The notes: generated from the sequence alone by a model not told the origin. Counted from the stretch's first letter, positions 12,531 to 21,114 are shown. The stretch: 21,195 bases of DNA from Alphaproteobacteria bacterium (GCA_015228695.1 JADGDA010000012.1:1-21195), one strand, 5' to 3'. Made by a program: numbers and translations.

Positions 12531-14114
12531 ATGAGCAACGAATCGAGCATCATCGGCTCCGTGGTCTCGGTTTCGGGGTCGGCCATCCGCTGTCTGCTGA
12601 ACTCGGAACCGGGTTCGGACGGGGCCCCGACCTCCGCCGACCTTTCCAGCCGCATCGGTGCGCTGGTCAAAACCGAGACGCCCGAATCGACCGTCTACGG
12701 CATCGTCAACAGCCTGGAGATCGAGGCGGGTTCCGGTCGCCGGATCGCCTTGGCGGACCTCCTCGGCGAAACCCTCCAGGGCGGGTCCTTCCAGCGCGGC
12801 GTCTCGATCCATCCCATGCTGGGCGCGCGGGTCATGGGGGCGAACTCGGACGACATCGGACGGGTCTACGCCAAGCCCTCCGCCGTCACCCTGCGGATCG
12901 GGGCCATCCATCAGGACCGCGCCGTTCCCGCCTACATCCTGCCGAACGAGACGCTGGGCAAGCACTTCGCGGTCCTCGGGACGACCGGATCGGGCAAATC
13001 CTGCACCGTGGCGCTTCTCCTCCGCGCCATCCTGACGAAAAACCCCAACGGCCATGTGGTCCTGCTCGATCCCCACGCCGAGTACGCCCACGCCTTCGGC
13101 GATCTGACCGAGGTGATCGACCCGAGCACCCTCAGCCTCCCCTGCTGGCTGCTCAACTTCGAGGAGACCGTCGCGGTGATGGTCATCGCGGGGGCCGCCG
13201 CCGAGCGCGAGGCCCAGATCGGAATCCTCAAGGAAGCAATCCTTCAGGCGAAGCGGAAGTTCGCCGGGGACAACGAGGACGGCGCCACGATCACCGTCGA
13301 CACCCCGGTGCCGTACCGGATCGGCGATCTGCTCCGCATCATCGACAACAACATGGGCAAGCTGGACAAGGCCGACAACTCGGCCCCCTTCCTGCGCCTG
13401 AAATCGCGCATCGAAAGCCTGAACTCGGACCGCCGCTTCGCCTTCATGTTTTCCGGGGTGATGGTGCGCGACAACATGGCGGCGGTCGTCTCCCGCATCC
13501 TGCGCATCCCGGTTGCGGGAAAGCCCTTGACGATCATGGACCTGTCGGGCGTTCCCTCCGAAGTCGTGGACGTCGTGGTGTCGGTTCTCTGCCGCGCCAT
13601 CTTCGACTTCGCCCTGTGGAAGGAACGCTCGCGCAGCCTGCCCGTGCTTCTCGTCTGCGAGGAAGCCCACCGCTACGTTCCCGCCCGGGACGACCTCGGT
13701 TTCCGCTCGACCAAGGTGGCGCTGTCGCGGATCGCCAAGGAGGGACGCAAGTACGGGGTTTCCCTCTGTCTGGTGACCCAGCGGCCGTCGGAACTCGACT
13801 CCAGCATCCTGTCCCAGTGCGGGACGCTGTTCGCCCTGCGCATGGGCAACCAGCAGGACCAGGATTTCGTCAGCCGGGCCTTGCCGGATTCGGCGCGGGG
13901 GCTGCTGTCGGTCCTGCCCTCCCTGCGGCCCCAGGAGGCGGTCGTGGTGGGCGAAGGGGTGAGCGTGCCCATGCGGGTTCATTTCGACGCCTTGGACGAG
14001 GCCCACCGCCCCCGCAGCGGCACCGCCGAATTCTGCGCCGCGTGGCAGGAGGACGCCGAGGGACTGCCCCTGATCTCCGAGACGATCGCCCGCTGGCGCG
14101 CACAGCATCGATGA
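12531..14114 (+). CDS. HerA-like hexameric ATPase (DUF87), orphan
   Basis: A 527-residue ATPase of the HerA/FtsK superfamily. An N-terminal beta-rich HAS-barrel-like region (about 1-125) precedes the P-loop GTTGSGKS at 150-157, LLDPHAEY at 178-185, the Walker B LLVCEEAHRY at 373-382, a probable arginine finger in AKEGRKYG (R406) and the sensor TQRPSELD at 416-423. HerA proteins form rings that translocate DNA, often with the NurA nuclease or with SIR2-type defence partners. No such partner is next to it here. GGGAGGG lies ahead of the ATG at 12531. The gene is packed between the response regulator (16-base gap) and hpnE (13-base gap), so it is likely co-transcribed with both. Its role in this organism cannot be inferred from the neighbours. 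Confidence 0.9.
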   Translation: MSNESSIIGSVVSVSGSAIRCLLNSEPGSDGAPTSADLSSRIGALVKTETPESTVYGIVNSLEIEAGSGRRIALADLLGETLQGGSFQRGVSIHPMLGARVMGANSDDIGRVYAKPSAVTLRIGAIHQDRAVPAYILPNETLGKHFAVLGTTGSGKSCTVALLLRAILTKNPNGHVVLLDPHAEYAHAFGDLTEVIDPSTLSLPCWLLNFEETVAVMVIAGAAAEREAQIGILKEAILQAKRKFAGDNEDGATITVDTPVPYRIGDLLRIIDNNMGKLDKADNSAPFLRLKSRIESLNSDRRFAFMFSGVMVRDNMAAVVSRILRIPVAGKPLTIMDLSGVPSEVVDVVVSVLCRAIFDFALWKERSRSLPVLLVCEEAHRYVPARDDLGFRSTKVALSRIAKEGRKYGVSLCLVTQRPSELDSSILSQCGTLFALRMGNQQDQDFVSRALPDSARGLLSVLPSLRPQEAVVVGEGVSVPMRVHFDALDEAHRPRSGTAEFCAAWQEDAEGLPLISETIARWRAQHR

Positions 14115-14127
14115 ACGGACCTCTTTC

Positions 14128-15378
14128 ATGACCGTTCACATCGTCGGAGCGGGAGTCGCCGGGCTGACCTGCGCCGTTGCCGCCGCGTTGGCGGGCGAAC
14201 GGGTGGTCGTGTACGAGTCCTCCGGGCACGCCGGAGGCCGCTGCCGGACTTTTTCCGATCCGACGTTGGAACGCGAGGTGGATAACGGCATCCACATGCT
14301 GATCGGGGCGAACACCTCGGCGTTCCGCTACATCGACATGATCGGCAGCCGCGGCGAATGGCTTTCCCTGGCCCCGGCTTCGTTCCCCTTCCAGGACGCG
14401 GCGACGGGGGAGTTCTGGCGCCTGCGCCCCAACGCCGGAAGATTGCCGTGGTGGCTTCTGCTGCCGGGCCGCCGGGTCGCCGGAAGCCGCTTCGTCGATC
14501 ATCTGGGAATTTTCCGTCTAGCCCTGGCGCGGCCCGGAGACACGGTCGCCGATTGCCTCGGCGGCCCCCTGCTGGAGCGGTTGTGGCGGCCCTTGACGGA
14601 AGCGGCCCTCAATACCCCCCCCGAGGAGGCCTCCGCCGTTCTGTTCCGTCAGGTCGTGCGGGAAAGCTTTCTGAAGGGGGAGGCCGCCTGCCGCCCCTAT
14701 CTCACCCGCCGGGGTCTTACTCCGGCCCTGGTGGACCCGGCCCTGGACCTGTTGCGGCGGAAAGGCGGCACGGTGCGCTTCAACGCGCGCCTGCGCGCCC
14801 TGGAGCCGGGGGCGCGGGAAACCCTGCTCCGCTTCAACGACACGGCCATCACCGCCGGTCCGGGGGATCGGGTCGTGCTGGCTCTGCCGCCCTGGGCCGC
14901 CGCGTCCTTCGTCCACGGAACCGAGGCAAGGCCCCCGGCGGATTTTCGCGGCATCGTCAACATTCACTACCGTTTGGATCGCACCGTACCGTTGCCGGGG
15001 GGGGGGCCGTACCTCGGGGTCATCTCCGAGCCCCAGGCATGGCTGTTCGTTCGCGGCGACGTGTTGACGGCCATGGTCAGCGCCGCCGAGGCCCTGCTCC
15101 CCCTCTCGTCCCCGGAAATCGCCACCCGGATGTGGGCGATGGTGGAGTCCGTTCTCCACCTCGGGAGAGACCACCCCCCGCCGTACCGGGTCATCCGGGA
15201 AAAGCGGGCGACGCCCGCGCACGTTCCGGGAAACGGCACCCCGATACCCCTGCGGCCGTGGCCGGGAGTCCCCCATGTGGTTCTGGCGGGAGATTGGACC
15301 GCGAACGAAATCCCGGCCACCATCGAGGCCGCGACCCGGTCCGGTTTCCGGGCCGCCGACCTGATTCTTCAGGGATAA
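14128..15378 (+). CDS. hpnE: Hydroxysqualene dehydroxylase HpnE (squalene-associated FAD-dependent desaturase)
   Basis: A 416-residue flavoprotein that reduces hydroxysqualene to squalene, the third step from farnesyl diphosphate in bacterial hopanoid synthesis. An FAD-binding GAGVAGL (GxGxxG) starts at residue 7, with YESSGHAGGRCRT at about 29-41. Family-typical stretches are DNGIHMLIG, PLTEAALNTPPEEASAVLF and the C-terminal AGDWTANEIPATIEAATRSG. The coding sequence holds a ten-G run at 14997-15006, encoding part of LPGGGPYLG; a one-base slip there would shift the frame around codon 290 of 416. No strong Shine-Dalgarno precedes the ATG, so it may rely on coupling to the HerA-like gene 13 bases upstream. 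It converges with mlaA, leaving 5 bases between stops. Confidence 0.92.
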   Translation: MTVHIVGAGVAGLTCAVAAALAGERVVVYESSGHAGGRCRTFSDPTLEREVDNGIHMLIGANTSAFRYIDMIGSRGEWLSLAPASFPFQDAATGEFWRLRPNAGRLPWWLLLPGRRVAGSRFVDHLGIFRLALARPGDTVADCLGGPLLERLWRPLTEAALNTPPEEASAVLFRQVVRESFLKGEAACRPYLTRRGLTPALVDPALDLLRRKGGTVRFNARLRALEPGARETLLRFNDTAITAGPGDRVVLALPPWAAASFVHGTEARPPADFRGIVNIHYRLDRTVPLPGGGPYLGVISEPQAWLFVRGDVLTAMVSAAEALLPLSSPEIATRMWAMVESVLHLGRDHPPPYRVIREKRATPAHVPGNGTPIPLRPWPGVPHVVLAGDWTANEIPATIEAATRSGFRAADLILQG

Positions 15379-15383
15379 ACCGC

Positions 15384-16196
15384 TCAGCGCTGCGAGAGGT
15401 TCTCGCCCCCCGGCGGGATGTCGTAGCCGAGGTCGGGATCGGGAAGGACGGAGGGCGCCCCGTTCCGGATATCCTCAAGCCGGCGCTGGCGGTAGAGGCT
15501 GCGCAGCGAGGCGTAGTAGTCGAGGGAAGTCTTCTTGATATCCTTCAGGGCGTCCAGATGCTCCTCGCGCTTGTCGATTCCGCCGACGCCCATCTTGCTC
15601 AGAGATGCGGGGAGGGGGATACCCGGACCGAACAGGCTGACCGGGCTCATGAAGAAGTCGGCGGCCTTGCCGGTGGCGTCGCGGACGCTGGACGGCCCGA
15701 GCAGCGGCAGCACGACATACGGCCCGTCGGGAAGACCCCACACGGCCATGGTCTGGCCGAAGTCCTCTTCGTGATACGCGGCGACGCCGCCGTCACCGGC
15801 CGGATCGAAAAAGCCGAGGAAGCCCATGGTGGTGTTCATCAGGAAACGACCGAACGTCCCGCCGGCACGGCTTCCCTCGCCCTGAAGAACGTCGTTCACG
15901 AAGGTCAGCGGCTCGTTCAGATTGTTCAGGAAATTGCGGATGCCCGTCCGGGCGGGGGCGGGCACGGCGGTGCGATAGCCCTCGGCGGCCGGGGCGATCA
16001 CGTTCTCGTCGGCGAAATCGTTGAAGGAGAAAATGGCGCGGTTGGTCGGCTCGACCGGATCATTGGTGCGCTGAAACTCGGACACCGCCTCCGGATCTGA
16101 ATCGGGGGGAGGAGTCGCGCAACCGCCGAGAATCCCGGCAACGAGGAGCACAGCGGTCAATCCCGTCTTGGTTCTGTCAGACAAGTTCCACCCCAT
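15384..16196 (-). CDS. mlaA: MlaA/VacJ family outer-membrane lipoprotein
   Basis: A 270-residue lipoprotein. The signal peptide ends in a lipobox LGGC with lipidated cysteine C26. The mature protein shows the MlaA pattern: NDPVEPTNRAIFSFND at about 45-60, FLNNLNEPLTFVNDVLQG, GRFLMNTTMGFLGFFD, EDFGQTMAVWGLPDGPYVVL and PLLGPSSVRDATGKAADF. MlaA forms a ring-shaped channel in the outer membrane that removes misplaced phospholipids from the outer leaflet and passes them to the MlaC/MlaFEDB system. The other mla genes are not in the window. The gene lies alone on its strand between hpnE and hpnC, which read the other way. AAGGA is only about 4 bases from the ATG, an unusually short spacing. Confidence 0.94.
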   Translation of the reverse strand: MGWNLSDRTKTGLTAVLLVAGILGGCATPPPDSDPEAVSEFQRTNDPVEPTNRAIFSFNDFADENVIAPAAEGYRTAVPAPARTGIRNFLNNLNEPLTFVNDVLQGEGSRAGGTFGRFLMNTTMGFLGFFDPAGDGGVAAYHEEDFGQTMAVWGLPDGPYVVLPLLGPSSVRDATGKAADFFMSPVSLFGPGIPLPASLSKMGVGGIDKREEHLDALKDIKKTSLDYYASLRSLYRQRRLEDIRNGAPSVLPDPDLGYDIPPGGENLSQR

Positions 16197-16380
16197 TTTC
16201 CTTAAAGGCCGTGGATGATGCCCACCCGCCTCGCGTTATCGCCTTTTCATCGATCCAGGTAACACGGAATACCCATGAAAACCAATATCATTATTGCGCC
16301 CAGGGCCGAGATCGTGTCCATTCGTCCCCACCTGTAACATTTTTGCCGTCCTGTCCCTGCAACCTTCAACGGTCGAGCCG
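16197..16380. other. Divergent intergenic region between mlaA and hpnC
   Basis: 184 bases, more AT-rich than its surroundings. It must hold the promoters of both genes. On the mlaA strand a possible pair TTGGTT-N17-TTACCT is visible, but it is weak. A 20-codon open frame (16275-16337, starting MKTNIIIAPRAE) lies on the plus strand ahead of hpnC with a poor ribosome site. Confidence 0.4.
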
Positions 16381-17268
16381 ATGACGAACGGTTTCACACC
16401 CTCCACGGGAACGGAAGCGCCCCAGGTCATGTCGAAGACCAGCAGCGGGGAAAACTTTCCCGTCGGCTCCATGCTGTTGCCCGCCGAGGCCCGCCCCCAG
16501 GTCGCGGCGTTCTACCGCTTCGCCCGCGTCGCCGACGACGTCGCCGACGACCCCGGGCTTTCCCCCGATGAAAAGGTTGCCCTGCTCGACGGAATGGACG
16601 CGGCGCTGCGGGGAGAATCGGTCTCCACCCCCCGCTCCCAGCCGGCCACGGCCCTGCGGCGGACCCTGCTGGAGAAGGGGATCACGGTCGAGCAGCCGCG
16701 CGCGCTGCTGGTGGCGTTCCGCCGGGATGCCCTGCGCAATCAGTGCGCCGACTGGGACGATCTGATGGACTATTGCCGCTATTCGGCGGCCCCCGTCGGC
16801 CGCTTCCTCATCGAGGTCCACGGCGAGGACGAGACTCCGGTGGGGGCCTCGGACGCCCTGTGCGCGGCGCTCCAGGTCCTCAACCACATCCAGGATGCCC
16901 GCGCCGACTTCCTCAACCTCGATCGGGTCTACGTTCCCGCCGACTGGCTGGCGGAGGAGGGTCTCGACCGGAGCGTGCTCGGGGGAGCCGGCGGGGACGC
17001 GGCTCTGATGCGCGTGTTCTCGCGCATGCTGGACGGGGTCGATGCCCTTCTGTCCACCGCCGCCCCCCTGGCCGGGCGAATGACCTGCCGGGGGCTGCGG
17101 CTGGAGTCGGCGGTGATCGTGACCCTGGCCGGGCGGCTCGCGGCCAAGCTGCGGGGACGCGACCCCATCGCCGGATTCATCGGCCTCAAGTGGCATGACT
17201 GGGCATACTGCGTTCCCCTCGGCCTGATGCGCGGCTTGAGAGCCGGCCGGACAGGCTCTCAGCGCTGA
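16381..17268 (+). CDS. hpnC: Squalene-pathway synthase HpnC
   Basis: A 295-residue trans-isoprenyl diphosphate synthase of the squalene/phytoene synthase family. HpnC converts presqualene diphosphate to hydroxysqualene, the substrate of HpnE. The HpnC-type opening GENFPVGSMLLPAEARPQVA (23-42) distinguishes it from HpnD. The first aspartate motif is DDVAD at 52-56; the second is QDARADFLNLDRVYVP at 171-186. The start is uncertain: ATG 16381 is chosen, while ATG 16429 (16 residues shorter) would suit the family equally well, and a longer reading from 16294 is unlikely. Neither ATG has a strong ribosome site. The gene is separated from hpnE by the opposing mlaA. Its last 10 bases overlap the end of the AsmA-family gene in a convergent arrangement. 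Confidence 0.9.
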   Translation: MTNGFTPSTGTEAPQVMSKTSSGENFPVGSMLLPAEARPQVAAFYRFARVADDVADDPGLSPDEKVALLDGMDAALRGESVSTPRSQPATALRRTLLEKGITVEQPRALLVAFRRDALRNQCADWDDLMDYCRYSAAPVGRFLIEVHGEDETPVGASDALCAALQVLNHIQDARADFLNLDRVYVPADWLAEEGLDRSVLGGAGGDAALMRVFSRMLDGVDALLSTAAPLAGRMTCRGLRLESAVIVTLAGRLAAKLRGRDPIAGFIGLKWHDWAYCVPLGLMRGLRAGRTGSQR

Positions 17269-20200
17269 CGCGCGAGGTCGTTCAGTATCCCTTTCAGGAT
17301 GTCCTTCGGCTTAGGGTCCGGGGCGCCGTCTCCCGACGGAGGCGGAAGCAGTTCCCGGATCACCTCCCCCACCCGCCCCTTCAACGCCCGGCGCGCCCCG
17401 GTTTCGAGAAGATGGGTCTGAAATCCCTGGATATCGAGAATCCGCCTGGGATCGTCGATGGGGCCGATCATGCGCACGCCGAGGGGAGGCGCGTTCGGCT
17501 TCCCGGACAGCCTGAATTCGACCCGCCCGTCGAGCGTCCAGGCGGGAAGGTCGACGCTTCCCGTTGCCAGGGCCTGCCCCGAATCCGCCACCATGCGCAG
17601 GTCGTCGGTCCGCACGAGGCCGTTCGCGGCCTTGAAGGTGCCGCCGATGGTTTTGAAAGTGGTCGTGCCGCCATTCAGGCCCGCCTGGATTCCCGCAATC
17701 AGGCCCACCGGGTTGGACGCATCGGCGAGGCGTCTGTTGACCGCCCCCAGATCGAACCCCTGCACGGCCCCCTCCTTCACCGAGACCTCTCCGGCGCCGT
17801 TCAGGGAGGAAACCATCTCGTGCACGCTGTCGCCCGTGGCCTCCAAGGCCGCGTCCAGGTCGAGGGAGCCCTCGGCGATCCTGAAATCGGCGGCTTTGGT
17901 CAACGCCTGACGGACATCGGCCCCGCGCACCGCGAAAACGGCCGAGGCCCTGGGTACCGCCGCGACGTTCATGGTTCCCTTGACCTCCAGCCCCCCTCCG
18001 AAAATCCGCCCGGTCAGACCATCGAGGGTCAGAACCCCATCCGCCAGCCGCGCCCCCAGCCTGGGCTCCGCGACCCGGGTGCCGTCCCAGACGAGCGACG
18101 CGGCGTGCAGGGCGAGATCCGCGTCGAAGGAGGTCAGAAAGGAAAGGCCCATCGGCTCCCGCGACCAGCGCCCCCCGGTGGAGGCGCGCGACGGGGAAGC
18201 CTTGGCCGGGTCCGGCGTTTTCGCGGGACGCCTCTCCCCGGCGGAGGACGCCTGCGCCGGACGTGCAGACGGAAGCAGGCGATCAAGATCGAGGTCTCCG
18301 GCGGCAAGCTCCAGCGATGCCTTCGCCCGACCACCGGCGATCGAAACGCGCGCCCCCCCGGCAAGGTCCATCGATCCGAGCCGGGCGCGGAGGTCGCTCA
18401 GGGACAGGCCCTTCCCGGTCGCGGCGGAAACCCGCGTCTGAAGGATGAATCCGCCCGGATTGCCGGTCTTGGGCCGGTATCCCCCCTTGAACAGATTGAC
18501 GAACCCGACAAAGTCGTCGTGCCGGACCTCCGCCGCCCCCTCGAAGCGCGGGGCCTTGAGGGGCGAGTCGATCACTCCCTCGACGCCGACGACCGCCCCC
18601 CCCGTCTCGTTCAGGGACCGGAGGGTGACGCGGTCGACCGAGCCGTTCAGCACCCCGGTCATGACCAGCGGGGGCGGCTTGCCTACCCCCCCGCCCATCG
18701 GCCAGTCAAGCCCGGCCAGCCGCGCCAGAACGGACGGAGTGGGCGCGCGCAGACCATAGACCACGTCCTTGAACCGGACCTCTCCGTCCAGGCCGGACAC
18801 CTCACCCTTGACGGACAGGGCGGCTCCGCCGGCGGCGCCCGCCGCGAACTCGCGGACGGTGAGGACGTGATCCTGAAGGCTGGCGTCAACGGTCACCTCC
18901 CCCAGCGTCATCCCCCCCACCTCGACCGAACCCGCCCGGGCGCGCAGGTTCGCGTCGAGGAGGCCAAGAAAACCGGCCGGAGGATGCGTTGCGGAAGGCG
19001 CGGGCCGGGCCTCCGGGGCGGCTTCCTTCGCCGAAGCGGGAGCAACGGGCGTTTCCGGCGGTTTCCCCCCGCCTTTCGACGCATAGGCGTCGAGATTGAG
19101 AACATCGAAGGCCAGATTGGCGGCGACCATCGGGCGGCCCCCCGGGTGGTTCCCCGGGCGGACCTTCGCCGCCCCGGTCATCCGCGCCCCATCCAGCGTC
19201 CCCTTGATGCCCGTGACCTGGAATTCCTCCGGGGTTCCCACCAGGGAGCCTTCGATCCTTCCATGGCGCAGACGGTCTCCCGGCACATCACCGACCCCGA
19301 CCCCCAGCCACCCGAGAAAACCGCGCAGGTCTCCGGAGGAGGCATCGACGGTCAGGTCGGCGTGGGGTTTCCCGTCCTTCGCGGACAGAAATCCGAACAC
19401 CGCGACATCCGCCTCTCCCGGAAGCCGCGCGGAGACCTGATTGACGGTCAATTCCCCCCCGGCCAAGGCGACGCTCGCCCGGACGCCGCGGGCGACGCCG
19501 CCACGGTAGGCCAGGGAATCGGCATCCACATCCAGGGTAACGTTAACGTCCACCGGCAGTTCGAACGGCGCGGCAGTCTCCGCCTCCCGCTCGTTATCCC
19601 CCTTTTCCGGAGAAGAAATCTGGGACTTGGCCAGCTTCAGCCCCCGCACCGGGGACGTGCGCCTGGAGGCGTCGGGTTTGGCGAGCCATGCGTCGAGGTC
19701 GAGGGAGGCCGTTCTCAACGCGGCCTCGATCTCCGGAACCGTCCCGAAGGCCACCGATGCCCTGCCGGCGATCTCCGTGGCGGACAGTTGGGCCACGATG
19801 TCGTCGAGGGAGGCGCGCTCGGGTGTCGCGGTCAGGGTCCCCTTGATCGAAAAAGGCCGCTCAAAAGCCCCCTGCCCCCCCGGAAGTCCAAAGGTATTCG
19901 CGACCACCGAAAGACTTTGCCCCTCCAGCCCGAACTTGCCCCTGGCCTGGGGCCTGTCCGCCAGACTGGACAGCAGGCCGCGGAAATGGGCGCGCGCCTG
20001 CTGTCTCGCAAGCGTGAAGGCCGCATCGACCTGCGACGCCCTGTCCTCGGCCAGGGAATCGACCGTCACGTCGAATCCCAGCCTGAGATCACGGACCGTC
20101 AACTCTCCGCGCGTGTTGTAGGGACCGCGAAGGGTCTCCGCCGCAATCTCCGCGTCAATGCCGGTAAGTTGCACGACCCGCCCCGTCCCATCGCGCCGGG

Positions 20201-20723
20201 AAACCGTTCCGTCCTCGATCAGGACGCTGTCGAGACGGACGTCGACCTCCCCACCCCCTTTGCCGGTTCCCCCCCCATCTCCATCTCCGGGAGAGGCGAC
20301 CCTGGCCGGCCGCGACTCGCCGGCGGCGGGCTTCTCGAAGCGCCAGTTGGCCCGGCCGTCGGGGAGGGTCTCCAGATGGATCTCCGGCCTGACCAGCCTG
20401 ACCGTCTCCACCTGAAGAACGCCGCCGAGAAGGGGCAGCAGGGAGACGCGGACCACCGCCTCCTCGAACCGGACCATATCCGGCCGTTCGGACCCCGGAA
20501 GGTTGGAGAAGCGCCCCCCCCGCGCGGTAAGCGTCGGCAGGGGAAGGAACCGCACGGACACCTCGCCGTCGATGGCGAGAACGCGCCCGGTCGCCGACTC
20601 CACCTTGGCGGAAAGCGCGTCCTTGTAGCGGCTCCAATCGATGAGAAGGGGGGCGAGGAGGAGGACGCCGATCAACACCGACGCCGCCGCCATTCCGCGC
20701 CGGACGACCATCCCGACTCTCAC
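17259..20723 (-). CDS. AsmA-family protein, very large
   Basis: A product of about 1154 residues with an N-terminal membrane anchor (MAAASVLIGVLLLAPLLIDW at 11-30) followed by a huge periplasmic region of AsmA-type repeats of alternating beta strands. The N-terminal AsmA motif includes ATGRVLAIDGEVSVRFLPLP, and the C-terminal AsmA domain includes VQGFDLGAVNRRLAD at about 987-1001. Low-complexity Gly/Pro/Ala linkers occur near residues 130-160 and 545-580. AsmA-like proteins (AsmA, TamB, YhdP) are bridge-like envelope proteins implicated in moving phospholipids to the outer membrane. The GTG at 20723 is preferred because GGAGG lies 8 bases upstream; a TTG at 20729 is too close to it. The gene follows the STAS gene by 23 bases, probably in one transcript. 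The C-terminus overlaps hpnC by 10 bases. Confidence 0.92.
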   Translation of the reverse strand: MRVGMVVRRGMAAASVLIGVLLLAPLLIDWSRYKDALSAKVESATGRVLAIDGEVSVRFLPLPTLTARGGRFSNLPGSERPDMVRFEEAVVRVSLLPLLGGVLQVETVRLVRPEIHLETLPDGRANWRFEKPAAGESRPARVASPGDGDGGGTGKGGGEVDVRLDSVLIEDGTVSRRDGTGRVVQLTGIDAEIAAETLRGPYNTRGELTVRDLRLGFDVTVDSLAEDRASQVDAAFTLARQQARAHFRGLLSSLADRPQARGKFGLEGQSLSVVANTFGLPGGQGAFERPFSIKGTLTATPERASLDDIVAQLSATEIAGRASVAFGTVPEIEAALRTASLDLDAWLAKPDASRRTSPVRGLKLAKSQISSPEKGDNEREAETAAPFELPVDVNVTLDVDADSLAYRGGVARGVRASVALAGGELTVNQVSARLPGEADVAVFGFLSAKDGKPHADLTVDASSGDLRGFLGWLGVGVGDVPGDRLRHGRIEGSLVGTPEEFQVTGIKGTLDGARMTGAAKVRPGNHPGGRPMVAANLAFDVLNLDAYASKGGGKPPETPVAPASAKEAAPEARPAPSATHPPAGFLGLLDANLRARAGSVEVGGMTLGEVTVDASLQDHVLTVREFAAGAAGGAALSVKGEVSGLDGEVRFKDVVYGLRAPTPSVLARLAGLDWPMGGGVGKPPPLVMTGVLNGSVDRVTLRSLNETGGAVVGVEGVIDSPLKAPRFEGAAEVRHDDFVGFVNLFKGGYRPKTGNPGGFILQTRVSAATGKGLSLSDLRARLGSMDLAGGARVSIAGGRAKASLELAAGDLDLDRLLPSARPAQASSAGERRPAKTPDPAKASPSRASTGGRWSREPMGLSFLTSFDADLALHAASLVWDGTRVAEPRLGARLADGVLTLDGLTGRIFGGGLEVKGTMNVAAVPRASAVFAVRGADVRQALTKAADFRIAEGSLDLDAALEATGDSVHEMVSSLNGAGEVSVKEGAVQGFDLGAVNRRLADASNPVGLIAGIQAGLNGGTTTFKTIGGTFKAANGLVRTDDLRMVADSGQALATGSVDLPAWTLDGRVEFRLSGKPNAPPLGVRMIGPIDDPRRILDIQGFQTHLLETGARRALKGRVGEVIRELLPPPSGDGAPDPKPKDILKGILNDLARQR

Positions 20724-20746
20724 GCCCAATTCCTCCGTGATCCGGG

Positions 20747-21052
20747 TCAGGGCTCGATGGTGAAAAGGGTGTCGAACTGGGCCACTTCCATGATCCGCTT
20801 CACCTGATCGCGGGCGCCGCGCAACACGACGCGGACGCCACGGCCGGCGGCGCTGTCGCGGGCCAGGAGCAGCATCCCCAGCGCGGCGGAATCGACGAAC
20901 TCCACGCCGTTGAGATCGAACACCAGCCGCCTCAGCCCCGGTTCGTCCAGCAGGGCGATCAGGGACCGGAAACCGACGTGATCGGCAAAGGTCAACCGTC
21001 CCGACAGAAGAACCTCCTTCTCGTCGCCAACCGTGCGAATCTCATGGTTCAT
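20747..21052 (-). CDS. STAS-domain protein (anti-sigma factor antagonist-like)
   Basis: A 101-residue single STAS domain similar to SpoIIAA/RsbV antagonists and to lipid-binding MlaB. The signature VFDLNGVEFVDSAALGMLLL (44-63) contains the phosphorylatable serine S55 in the DSAALG loop. In RsbV-type proteins that serine is phosphorylated by an anti-sigma kinase. No kinase or sigma-factor gene is present here, so the partner is unknown. The position ahead of an AsmA-family gene leaves open a structural MlaB-like role. ATG 21052 is chosen over an upstream in-frame start at 21184 because the AAGGGA site and the family start agree; the promoter at 21086-21114 would cut the longer version. Confidence 0.88.
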   Translation of the reverse strand: MNHEIRTVGDEKEVLLSGRLTFADHVGFRSLIALLDEPGLRRLVFDLNGVEFVDSAALGMLLLARDSAAGRGVRVVLRGARDQVKRIMEVAQFDTLFTIEP

Positions 21053-21085
21053 GCTGGCTTTCCCTTTCCCGCTTCGGCCGGCGGG

Positions 21086-21114
21086 AGTGTGGGTGAAGCG
21101 GCCGCCCCCGTCAA
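21086..21114 (-). promoter_or_regulatory. Sigma-70-like promoter of the STAS-AsmA unit
   Basis: On the minus strand, TTGACG (21114-21109) is spaced exactly 17 bases from CACACT (21091-21086), an acceptable alphaproteobacterial -35/-10 pair. The transcript would start near 21079, about 27 bases before the STAS start codon. The remaining bases to 21195 show no gene. Confidence 0.5.

Noticed and set aside
12396..14129. A 577-codon open frame on the minus strand
   Set aside because: Antisense to the clearly functional HerA-like gene. The product is low-complexity His/Gly/Asp-rich without a recognisable domain.
16275..16337. A 20-codon leader peptide before hpnC
   Set aside because: Weak ribosome site, no regulatory codons and no attenuator hairpin; kept only as a note in the intergenic entry.
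17412..20807. A 1131-codon open frame on the plus strand
   Set aside because: It lies wholly antisense to the AsmA-family gene. Its product is Arg/Gly/Pro-rich with no motifs, as expected from GC-rich codon bias.
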